Assembly: GCA_043381765.1 (NCBI GenBank)
Contig: JBHJMP010000790.1
Coordinates: 1-27,445, forward strand
Direction: 5' to 3'
DNA from: Collodictyon triciliatum
Taxonomy: Eukaryota > CRuMs
DNA length: 27,445 bases
Of this stretch, positions 10,059 through 19,772 are shown one piece after another. The translations under genes and the position numbers were made by a program. Every line of letters starts with the position of its first letter. The first letter of the stretch is position 1. The notes below the pieces were generated by a model. That model was not told the origin of the DNA. It saw nothing but the letters and a program-made list of their open reading frames with translations, and did not search any database.

Positions 10059-10735
10059 TCACTGCATTTTCACTTCTATTTTTTCTCGAAGAACTATTAG
10101 ATGAAAGAAAGAAAGAAAGAAAGAAAGAAAAAAAAGAAAGAAAAAAGAAAGAAAAAAAGTAAAGAGAAAGAAAAAAAGAAACAGGAGATGAAAAGGAAAG
10201 GAAAAAGACGGATTGGTGGGAATGATGTGGCGAGGTATTCTTCATACGTGAAGGACATGAGTCTACAAGAGTCTGTCAACAAATGGACTTGTGATTGTTC
10301 CAAACGATCTTCCTGCTTTGACTTTCCTTCTTTCGCACCCACACAGATGAAGTTTGACACTTCCTACAAGCTTTTGGCGGATTTTGTTTGATCGAGCGGT
10401 GTTATTCCAGAATAGTATATACTTCATTAGGAAGACGGTTATTTCGACGAATTTGTGTTTGCAAGATTTGACATATTTGGATGTTTGTAACGGAAGTCCA
10501 ACGGCCGTATTTCGTTTTCTCAAATGTGTTCAATAAATGTGGAATATATAATTAAATCCGTCTTAAATAGCTATTATTATAATTTGGTCGCTTACATATA
10601 TGCAATTTTAATATTAATTATATAATATGCTATTCAATAATCAAAACTGCTAGAGCCAGTAACCGAGGTTATAACCACACCGAGATACGCTGCCGTGCTC
10701 GTGACAGTGCGATTAGGAGTTGCCTTTTGCGACAT
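10059..10735 (-). CDS. Hypothetical small protein, 4 exons
   Basis: Family not recognised. Proposed exons: 10735-10664, 10518-10423, 10363-10183, 10093-10059, giving 127 residues with consistent phases. M1 begins MSQKATPNRTVTSTAAYLG; the second exon contains TNIQICQILQTQIRRNNRLP, which looks helical; the third contains MSFTYEEYLATSFPP; the end is LREKIEVKMQ. The intron 10094-10182 is a nearly pure pyrimidine (TTTC) tract in the sense direction, ending in TAG. The middle two exons are the best supported. The first exon is less certain, because the plus strand is also open there. The plus strand also has open frames over 10200-10390, so a wrong-strand call is possible. Confidence 0.5.
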
Positions 10736-11065
10736 GGAAACCTATCGCGAAAGCGGGGCTTTGGTTTCTGTAAAGTAATCTGGGCATGTTATACATTCAG
10801 GCGGGAGAGACAGTTTCCCTAACCGCCGTGTGTTGGTTTCCGATTTTCTTAAAGTTATCGTAGCTCACCGCAGCTATATTTTCTCCCCAAATCGCTCAGC
10901 ATACCCCGGTGAATAGCGATGGTATATCTTCATTATCTTGGAGAGTAAGTGGCTACATATGATTTTTATTCACTTTTATTTTTTTATTTATCAAAGTCCT
11001 CCCTGATAGAATGCCTAGCCTGTTAGCTTTTATTCGTTTTAAAAAAATATTCATGGGCAAATAAA
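10736..11065. promoter_or_regulatory. GC-richer divergent interval
   Basis: Lies between two divergent hypothetical genes and is noticeably richer in G+C than its surroundings. Short open frames on both strands (for example a possible plus-strand pair joined by a 31-nt GT...AG stretch at 10770-10800) could be a further unassigned exon or 5' leader. I cannot decide; no tRNA or known ncRNA signature is seen. Confidence 0.4.
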
Positions 11066-11515
11066 ATGACCCAGAATCTCAAAAGTCTTCTTTCTTCCTC
11101 TGAAAGTACTTTATTTGGTACTGATTCCTATCATATTTGCTCCATAAGTCGTCATCTTGATGAGCATTTTGAGGTATTCATGCGTGGTGAGCATTTTGAT
11201 AGTATTTTGTGTAATTATGGCCTGATTACAAATTGGCTGATTTGTTATCACTATAAAATATGCATAGATTGCTCTCTCCAGTATGTAAGAGATGAGTTCC
11301 GTGCGAAAGTATTGCGTTGCATCGCATCAAATCTTCCTCAGATTCAGCATCAATATCCTCACAATTCATGGCACAATCAGTTCCTGATTACCCAACCTAC
11401 TACCACCCAAACTCTTCGATCGGCGATACATGTCCAACACACCCAAACCGATTGTGTTTACGTTGTTTTTTGCGGACTCAACCTGACCGTCATTGAGTTA
11501 TATTTTGAACTATGA
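11066..11515 (+). CDS. Hypothetical protein, open frame of 149 codons
   Basis: Not recognised. The frame stays open for 149 codons in AT-rich DNA, which is unlikely by chance. It begins MTQNLKSLLSSSESTLFG and contains ISRHLDEHFE and YVRDEFRAK. Two in-frame, GT/AG-bounded stretches (about 11173-11281 and a 33-nt one at about 11309-11341) could be introns, giving a protein of roughly 70-100 residues rather than 149. It starts right after AATAA and ends 90 bp before the MINDY start. The minus strand has a shorter frame (MNCEDIDAESEEDLMRCN...), so strand assignment is not certain. Confidence 0.45.
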   Translation: MTQNLKSLLSSSESTLFGTDSYHICSISRHLDEHFEVFMRGEHFDSILCNYGLITNWLICYHYKICIDCSLQYVRDEFRAKVLRCIASNLPQIQHQYPHNSWHNQFLITQPTTTQTLRSAIHVQHTQTDCVYVVFCGLNLTVIELYFEL

Positions 11516-11604
11516 ATCCAATTAAATGAGAAAAAAAAGTGCTTTGTAAAATAATCCAGTACGCTGGATAACTGACCCTTATTTTTTTTCTTCATAATTT
11601 CTTT

Positions 11605-14166
11605 ATGTCCAACGATTCAGAGAAGTCGAAGGTTGGCCGTATCTATACTAAGTTCTGGTTGAAAAAATAAAAAAAGAAGAGGAATAAGTAGAAATAAAAA
11701 AAAAAAGCTTGTGNNNNNNNNNNNNNNNNNNNNNNNNNNNNNNNNNNNNNNNNNNNNNNNNNNNNNNNNNNNNNNNNNNNNNNNNNNNNNNNNNNNNNNN
11801 NNNNNNNNNNNNNNNNNNNNNNNNNNNNNNNNNNNNNNNNNNNNNNNNNNNNNNNNNNNNNNNNNNNNNNNNNNNNNNNNNNNNNNNNNNNNNNNNNNNN
11901 NNNNNNNNNNNNNNNNNNNNNNNNNNNNNNNNNNNNNNNNNNNNNNNNNNNNNNNNNNNNNNNNNNNNNNNNNNNNNNNNNNNNNNNNNNNNNNNNNNNN
12001 NNNNNNNNNNNNNNNNNNNNNNNNNNNNNNNNNNNNNNNNNNNNNNNNNNNNNNNNNNNNNNNNNNNNNNNNNNNNNNNNNNNNNNNNNNNNNNNNNNNN
12101 NNNNNNNNNNNNNNNNNNNNNNNNNNNNNNNNNNNNNNNNNNNNNNNNNNNNNNNNNNNNNNNNNNNNNNNNNNNNNNNNNNNNNNNNNNNNNNNNNNNN
12201 NNNNNNNNNNNNNNNNNNNNNNNNNNNNNNNNNNNNNNNNNNNNNNNNNNNNNNNNNNNNNNNNNNNNNNNNNNNNNNNNNNNATCAACATGAAAACTTT
12301 AAAACTGATTATGCAGTGCGTGACTAGAAGAAATACAATCCTGTAGAAAGCCCGATAAGAACCATTTCATTCATCTTTGAACATATTTATAGAATATTGG
12401 GCTTCGAGTTTACTCAGCATCTATCTTTATTCGACATACTGGGTATTCAGTTAGTGCACGGATGGATGTACGACCCAAGAAATGAAGATTACAAAGTGTA
12501 TGAATATATTTATGGTTTACTCAACAATCATAATTTTGGCGCGATGTACACCGATTCTTTGTGGATGAGTCCAAAAAAATATTTCATCTACATGATAGAT
12601 TTGGAAATTGTATGAATTCATTTCAATAAAGTGTTATTTGATTAAAACTAGGAATATCGGGCCGCTTACTTACAACCAGGCCATGGAAATCATGGTCGAA
12701 TATAATTCAGCCTTAAGCGACGTAATGATAAGTTGAATTAGCTGAAATCGTGATTGTTTGACTTTGATAAATCAGTACGAAAAAAAATAGCGTGATTACT
12801 TGATAGAATCATCAGAAGATTGTTCAGAAAATTGAAATACTTGTATATTTTCTTTAGTTTTCATCCGGTGAAAAATCCGAAACTGAAGTGGACGGCGTTG
12901 CTAAGATATTATACAAAGGTTTTTTTTAAAAATTTTATCTCCATCATTTAATTTTTAGGCTCTAGAAAAACAACAAAACAAGAAAAAAGGTTCTATTTTC
13001 ACCACTTTTCTTGCTTATTCATATTTTATTTCTCACCTTTGCCCCTTGATTTCGAAAATAAGGGGCAATTGTTGATGAATTTTTACAGTCGACAGCGAGT
13101 CAACTGACTCTATATGGAATTCAAATGCTTCGAAGTGAATTGCTTGAAGGGTTTGTCAATTACACTCCCTATAGAGAAAGAGGAATTTATTAAATCCTGC
13201 CTGTTATTTTAATTTAATTTATTTATTTAAGAAAAACGATAAAAATTGGATTCAGAACCCCTATGTTTTTTTAACCTTTTCCAATGCTTCTCATTTCATT
13301 TTTAAATAAAGGGGAACAGGAGGAAAATGTCATATTTATTCAATTAACATTTTTTTATTTACATATATATTAGTCGCATATGAAATTTTAGCTAGGTAGT
13401 TAATACGTGTCTTATAATCTTTTTGATTTCTCCATACTGACATAGGCGCCACGCTGTCTTCTTTCGAAACAATCACTTCAATGTCATACGCAGAATTAAT
13501 GGCCATATCTTCATTCTGGTGACTGACCAAGGATATCAAGACGAAAGTCGAATTATATGGGAGCGACTGGACAATGTAAACACACCATGTATTCACATAC
13601 AATGAATATATATATAATGGTGAACGATTATAAATCTATGAATCGAAATGTTATTCAGGTGGAGGGAGATAATCCCTTATTTGACGGAAATCTTGTCCTG
13701 TTTGATCCGCTGGTATCACCGCCTGCTACTGCAGAACCCGTCGAGAATCATGCTTCTTTGCTGGGGGATGATGTTGGGGGAATCGTCACACAAGAGCGGA
13801 TAGACGAGCAGCTCCGAATACTGGAACAGCTGAAACAATCGCAATCGCAAGGGCACAATCAGAACATGGCGCAGCCCAATCACTCGCTCATCAGAACTCC
13901 TCTTCAATCGCCAACCCGTTCGCATCCGCCTTCTCCTTTCCATCCACCGTATGGTTCTATCCTGGATATACCGCCATGTCTGGGATAACAATCATAATAT
14001 CAGGACAGCCTCATATTCTCACTTATTATTTTTTTTTTATGACCTTGACCGTAACCCATTAGAAGCCCTGGAAGCACCGGCCCAGCCGACCAATAGAAGT
14101 GTTGGTGTCGGTACAGACCAAAACTGCCGCAAAGAAGCGCTCAAGAAAAAAAATTACTTTACATAA
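11605..14166 (+). CDS. MINDY1/2: MINDY-family (MINDY1/2-type) deubiquitinase, N-terminal part in gap
   Basis: MINDY (DUF544) cysteine proteases trim Lys48-linked ubiquitin chains. A likely start, MSNDSEKSK at 11605-11631, precedes the 570-N gap. Clear exons: 12393-12497 (LFDILGIQLVHGWMYDP), 12652-12721 (LTYNQAMEIM), 12858-12918, 13063-13150 (STASQLTLYGI), 13446-13575 (AVFFRNNHF, with the catalytic His, then LVTDQGY and WERLDN), 13659-13948 (VEGDNPLF...). Phases agree throughout. The family's QNxNGPCPLL motif with the catalytic Cys is not visible and must lie in the gap or be absent. After 13948 the message either reads on to a TAA at 13986-13988 or splices (GTATGG...CAG) to 14004-14166, giving a longer Lys-rich tail. 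Sequence at 12284-12320 may be the end of another exon. The gene converges on TAF6. Confidence 0.9.
11714..12283. other. Assembly gap (570 N)
   Basis: Unknown sequence within the MINDY gene; it probably hides the exons for the catalytic cysteine region. Confidence 0.98.
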
Positions 14167-14440
14167 AGTTTTCTTTTTTATTTTTTCTTCTGCAAGTCAC
14201 GACAAATATTGTGACCAATGCCGTCTGTTTCTCCCTTTGGGTGCAAATATATTAAACCAATTGAGTTGGCCATGCCGCCACTTGATGTTATTTTTCATTA
14301 CATATCATTCCCTTTATTTGAGTGACATCTCAATATATATGTATGTTCGATTCTTTGTAAAAACATGAAGGTATAGAGTGACTGAGTATAGAGTTATGAA
14401 CATTGAAAGAATGAATGCCAAATATGTTTGCTTCACACTC
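14167..14440. other. Convergent 3' interval, MINDY / TAF6
   Basis: Separates the far MINDY stop from the TAF6 stop; AT-rich, presumably 3' untranslated sequence of both. No further gene is seen. Confidence 0.6.
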
Positions 14441-17400
14441 TCACAAAACAGCCTGGTGCAGTGCCGGACCATTCAGCTTCGTCAGCATCACAAACTCTTC
14501 ACCAAATAATTCGTAAGCCATATCAAGCAAATGCTTATCATCTAGATGTAAAACCCTGGATAGCATTTCGAGATTCTCGCACGCAGTTGATTCCTCCTCT
14601 CTTTTCACAACAGGCAAGCCAGAATCCTGCGGCGGTTTGGGCTCCCAGAAATACTGTGCGCAGACGTACTGAAGGAAAAGAATCATGGCGTTTAGAATCA
14701 TACAATACATTAATTCTCCGGTATCTGTCTGACTCAGTTTGCGCGCATAAGGACCGCATCACAGAGATATAAATATATATTATGATTGTGACTTTGAAGG
14801 GTGATGCATAAATATTGGTGCTAGACAAAGTCCCAGATTTGAAGGGAAAGAAATGGTCTTTTGCGATGTTTACAAACCATCAACCGGTAGTGTGTTTTGA
14901 GGGCTTCTTGTCGCTTGAGAGGTTCCTCGTGAGACAAGTGAGGCTGCAGAATACTATGAAACACCTTTAAGTTTGGAAATACCTGAGCATCATTAAAGCA
15001 AGGTTAGAAAATGCACCAGTATAAGGAATCGACCCATATGGGATTGAATCATATATCGGTTGTCCCTTTTATTGTGAGTACAAATGTATATGATGAGAGA
15101 GTAATGTGATATTAGAAATGAACGGCAGCATAATCGAAGGGGACTCAAATTAGTATGAAAGACTATGTAACTTACTATGTATTTCGTGACAGTTGACCCC
15201 AATGCTCCAAGAACTGATAAGGCTCCATAATGTGTGCAGAATGGCCTTAATGGGTCCAAAAAGGCTCTTGTCAATGTTTTTATCAGCCTCGGCATCATTT
15301 GTCGATTCACATGGGCGTAACTAATTGTGATGAAGGAAAAACAAAGTAACTACATCAGCTCGACTGTTTCATTTGTAAACAACTCATCAAAGCCGTTGAT
15401 TTTCCATACAAGAACGAGAACAACGTTTTTCTTCATATTAAATGCTTCCCCTGATATAGCGGAAGCTGGAAGTAAGGCACTCATACTTTTTGCATATTTT
15501 TGCCAATATATTAGCAGATTTATCTCTGAGAGACCAGTGGTCCTCCGTTGGCGTGGAGCTCAATCGGCGCCCAATCGCGCAAGTGAGTACGGGTGGGACG
15601 AGCTGTTGGACCTGGTTTAGTTCGATTCATGAAAGGTTAGTCATAGGTATATGAAGAAGGAAAACAATGACGCTGCAACCTAAATATTGATTTCAGCCAC
15701 GGGTATGATAAATTAAAAGTAATCAAAATGTCTAACACTAGCAGAAAATCGAAACAAGAGCAGAGAAATATTACACTCGTTAACTTAGTCTTACATAGGG
15801 CTCGACATGGATGAAGTCATTTTGTAGGAGGTGATATATTGACGAAATGACAGCATCGAGTCGATCATAATTTCCTAAACTTTGAATTACCTACCAATAA
15901 AAAAGAGACAAAAATAAAATAATCACTTTCGAAATCTATGTTGGAAAACAATATTAAATATCGCACGAGTAATTTTTTTTTAAAAAAAAAAGAGAAAAGT
16001 TAAAAATCAAACAAAAAAAGAATAATTCTAAGCGGTTGTTATATTGAACCCCGATTGAGAGTCTAGAATCAAGAGAAACCTCGTCGTGAGTGAATAGAAC
16101 GAATGTAGGGAGGATTGACTGGAGCTTATGACTTGTTCGTAAAAACTCAAATGATTTCAGTAATATGGGATTATGTAAAGTAATCTCTTGTGAAGGGTCA
16201 TCTTCCTAATTGATCAGAAAAAAACCCGTAGTAGTTATTTCTATTTTCATATAAGCTAAATAAGAAATGTACATCAAAATAGCATAACGGCGAGTGAAAA
16301 AAAAAGGAGTACTGAAAGAAAGAAAAAGCATATATAATCTCACGGGTCTGTGTAGTATATACTAAATAAATATGAATAAAGATTTTTCTTCCTTTATTCG
16401 ATTCAAAGTGTAGCGAGGCAAATATGAATAAAGATAACCTTCGACTCTCCGATTAGAACAGACGAAACTATGCATGTTTAATAGTTGATTGTAAGAAAAT
16501 ATATGATATTTCAAAAATATAAAAAAAATTAAATAGTGTACTCTTCTCGGTTGATGAAGCCTCCCTTGGTGCACACAGCTTTCGAATCTTTTCATAAATG
16601 ATTCATTTGCTTAAAAAATGCGATGGTATTTTATAGGCCAATAGTAATTAATTAAATATGTATAGTCTTTTGTTATTATTTACTTTCAATGTATTGAAAG
16701 CTTCGGTTCTGTTTGGAAAATTTTCAAAATTAGCTGCTAATATTGTAAGCATGGATTAAAACTACAGACTCCTTACATATGGTTCCCTGATGCTTCCGAT
16801 CATAATGTCATAAAATTTAATCATATCAGATGGAATAGAAGATTTAGTCAGTCCCCGTCCCTAATTTAAAAAAATGACAATTACGCGTTCACTTATGAAG
16901 ATTACATAGTTAAATGACTATTATTAAGATAAAAAATATACATACAACTGTTAAAATACATAAAGTAAACCATGAAAACAATTCAAACAAAATGTAAAAT
17001 ATAAGTAGAAAATTAATTAAAAAAGTTAGAGCGTAAATTGCTCGCTACCTGACCCCTTGTGGAATCTTGAGTGCCTCTTTTTTTCTTCTCCTCTACTTAT
17101 ATGAATTTCATATCATGTTATGAGATATAATTAATTCAAAAATGAATACCATTAGGATTATATGAAGAAATACTCATTCGTTATTAATTGATTAGTTATA
17201 TTCAAAAAAATTGTATTAGTTATTTGCTTTGATAGAAAATAAATGATGAGATGCGGTGTAATGCCCTCTAAATGCAAACCAGGGATTGATTTAAGCTCCA
17301 CGCCTTCGATGCAAAGCCACTCAGATGTAAAATGACACGGTTCTGATGGGTTTGGTAGTGGCGTGACTAAAATGTCTTTGAAATCAATTTCCTAGTACAA

Positions 17401-18851
17401 ATTTGATCTCATAAATGGGTGAATAGAAAATAGGGATGGAAAGAAAATAGTATCGGATAGGTAATTGTGTGCATTTATCGTCCAAAAAGTAATTCAAAGG
17501 GATTTTTTTTATTGAAATGTTCTAATAATACTCTAATTTTATTCATTATCTAATTTCAATAAACTGTTATATGAGTAACTTCAACAATTACATTACTTTC
17601 TATGGGGAAAAATCAGAATTATTTAACGTTAAAATATTGGAGGTGTACGTTATCATCCATCACAAATAAATCAGAACATCCCGGAACACGTGAGAATTTC
17701 ATTGGCTGAGGAGTGGAATGGCCATACAAACCCTAAAAATTTTAATTAATTGGTAAGAAAAATCTTTATAGTTTTGAATTTACTAAACCATTTCAAATTC
17801 AATTGATAGTCTATTTTATCAATTTCTTCGGCATCCATATGAACGTCATATAATATTTGAATAAACTACCTCCACTTTGCTGCAACGAATAGAGTTGTTG
17901 ATATCTGATACAGTCAGATGCTTTCTCTTGGAATGCTTCATGAACTTTATAGCTCCCTGGCAAAAATTTTCATACAGGTTGCCACAAAGATGGGAAAAAA
18001 TGAGAGTGTAAATATTAAGGGTGATATGCCTAGAAGCTCATGATGTTCATGTACATATCGTCAATAGAGCTGGAATTTATCATCCAATAAATGAAGTTTA
18101 AAAAAGCATGTCTTTTGAACCACATGAACTGGAATGGAAGCTTCAGAAAAGAAAAACAAGAATGAACCAATGAAATATGCAATAAATTGGACCAGATGGG
18201 TGAGATTACGATCAGATTTATTGATGGAAAAGGAATCCTCAATTGGTATTCAAAAGAAGAAGAAAAAAGAAAAGAAAAGAAACCATCAACAGATATAATT
18301 GTAGAAAATACACATTCTGATGACCCTTACCTCAACAAGCTCTCTGATGCGAAACTCAACATCTGGAGCAAGAGCTTGGGCCACCTATGCAACATCAATT
18401 ACTTTAAGCCCTTTATTATCTCAACTAAACAGATCCAATTCATGCTCAACTATGCTATCTACAGAAAACATTGTTAAAAAAAGATTTTGCGCTGCTATTA
18501 AAAGCCAGCGAACAGATTATTTATTATAATAATCAGTGTAAGCCAAAACAACTATATAAAAAAGAATGAAAAAAAAAAAAAAAAAGGAAGGGTACCTCGT
18601 CGCTTAAGGGTTGTGCGCACACTTCCTCTGCAACGATCTTGACGCTCTCTGGAGGGAGACTCATCCTGGGTTGTTAAAAAGAGGAGAGGAAACGATCATT
18701 TTGGATAGGGAATGTCCCATGGAAAAGACCAATCGAAGGTTTATGCTCCTTACCAACTCCTACCAACCATGCGGCCAGTTTTCTTGTCATAAGTCATGGA
18801 GGATTCCGGCTTACTTTGGTCTCGATTACTTGCTTCCAAAGAACCGATCAT
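14441..18851 (-). CDS. TAF6: TAF6, TFIID (and SAGA) subunit, 14 exons
   Basis: TAF6 pairs with TAF9 through a histone fold and carries a HEAT domain in TFIID/SAGA. Exons in order: 18851-18754, 18665-18596, 18384-18331, 17956-17870, 17732-17649, 17391-17280, 17092-17049, 16860-16777, 16205-16080, 15890-15795, 15611-15487, 15320-15176, 14982-14878, 14728-14441; all phases join, about 505 aa. Histone fold: LPPESVKIVAEEV, ALAPDVEFRIRELVEGAIKF, KHSKRKHLTVSDINNSI. Linker: GLYGHSTPQP, TPLPNP and EWLCIEGVELKSIP. HEAT domain: PPVLTCAIGRRL, DHWSLRDKSANILAKIC and THYGALSVLGALG. The last exon is a divergent C-terminus (YFWEPKPP...). The start is uncertain: M at 18851, 18797 or 18664 are possible. A further GTTTGA-to-CAG splice could join a GC-rich minus-strand frame starting MENRSLITETLCDE at 19393, with matching phase. 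The gene lacks the long Pro/Ser tail of animal TAF6. Confidence 0.95.
16368..16435 (-). mobile_element. Truncated poly(A) insertion, copy 3
   Basis: Perfect 16-bp direct repeats (16368-16383, 16420-16435) flank a 36-nt insert. On the minus strand the insert reads GCCTCGCTACACTTTGAATC, then GAATAAAGG and an A-rich tail. It lies in the largest TAF6 intron (16206-16776), in the same sense as TAF6. Confidence 0.85.
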
Positions 18852-19772
18852 GGAGCCCAACCCAACCGATAACCTGTTTTTTATATCTGGAAAATATGAT
18901 ATGGAACATTATTTTTAGTTATTTATTGCATTCATAGATTCTGAGGTCTGTTTTTTAGTTAAAATGCTAATATATATTTGTAGGTATCCAATAGTTGGTA
19001 ATTGGTGTTGCGTCCATCCAAATAGGCAAGTATCCTCATTCATTGATTGATTGGAGTTACAAAAATAACGATTGGCAACCTGTTACTCACATTAAATACA
19101 TATTAGTCGATTTTCTATTAAATAATATGTCTAGCTTGAACGGGACAGAATACTCTTAAAAATGATTTCTTCACTGAAAATACAAAACAGCCAAACAAAG
19201 CCAGAAAACCAGATTCAAACCAGTTTCGATTCGATCCAATGATGATTTTTTTCTTTTTCGCGCTCGAGAAGGAATGAAGTTGGGGTCGATTCCTGCCTCG
19301 TCCAAGTTTCATTCTCGCGTGATGCGCCACGACTCTTGCATTCGGGAAAAGCTCGTCGCACAGAGTCTCAGTAATCAGAGAGCGATTCTCCATCGAAGCA
19401 TTCGATTCAACCGCGTCTTTAGCCCAGGAGTCTAGTCAAGATCGCAGGCGCAACCTTTGAACAAAACAAGAGACTATGCAATAAACTGCGCCTGCTGCAG
19501 TCTTTCTCCTTTCTCCTTTCTTTTGTCCTTTGTCCTTTGTCCTTTGTCCTTTGTCCTTTGTCCTTTGTCCTTTGTCCTTTGTCCTTTGTCCTTTGTCCTT
19601 TGTCCTTTGTCCTTTGTCCTTTGTCCTTTCCTATTTCTTTCTTTTATTTATCTGCTTTCCTTTCAAATTAAAACTCAACAGAAGAGTCTTACTTTCGCTT
19701 CATCACCAGAGACGCAAAGAGAGAGGACACAGAGGCCGGATCCTTTTTTCCTGACTTACGTGGCAGAGGGCG
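18852..19772. promoter_or_regulatory. Divergent TAF6 / CNOT1 5' region
   Basis: Contains the promoters and 5' leaders of both genes. Bases about 19240-19450 are GC-richer and hold a minus-strand frame (MENRSLITETLCDELFPNARVV..., start 19393) that may be an upstream TAF6 exon. A TTTGTCC array occupies 19522-19629. Confidence 0.55.
19522..19629. repeat. TTTGTCC heptamer array, about 15 copies
   Basis: A perfectly spaced 7-bp tandem repeat ending about 145 bp before the CNOT1 start codon. It is open in one frame (LCPLSFV repeat), but that frame is not joined to CNOT1. Confidence 0.95.

Noticed and set aside
10640-10930. Structured RNA or tRNA cluster in the GC-richer interval
   Set aside because: No cloverleaf, A/B box or recognisable snRNA, SRP or RNase P motif was found.
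12425-12440. CTTTATTCGACAT, similar to the insertion core
   Set aside because: It is coding sequence of a conserved MINDY exon (LSLFDIL), so chance identity is the better explanation.
18030-18477. Open frames on both strands in a 374-nt TAF6 intron
   Set aside because: The flanking histone-fold exons join without missing residues, so no exon is needed here.
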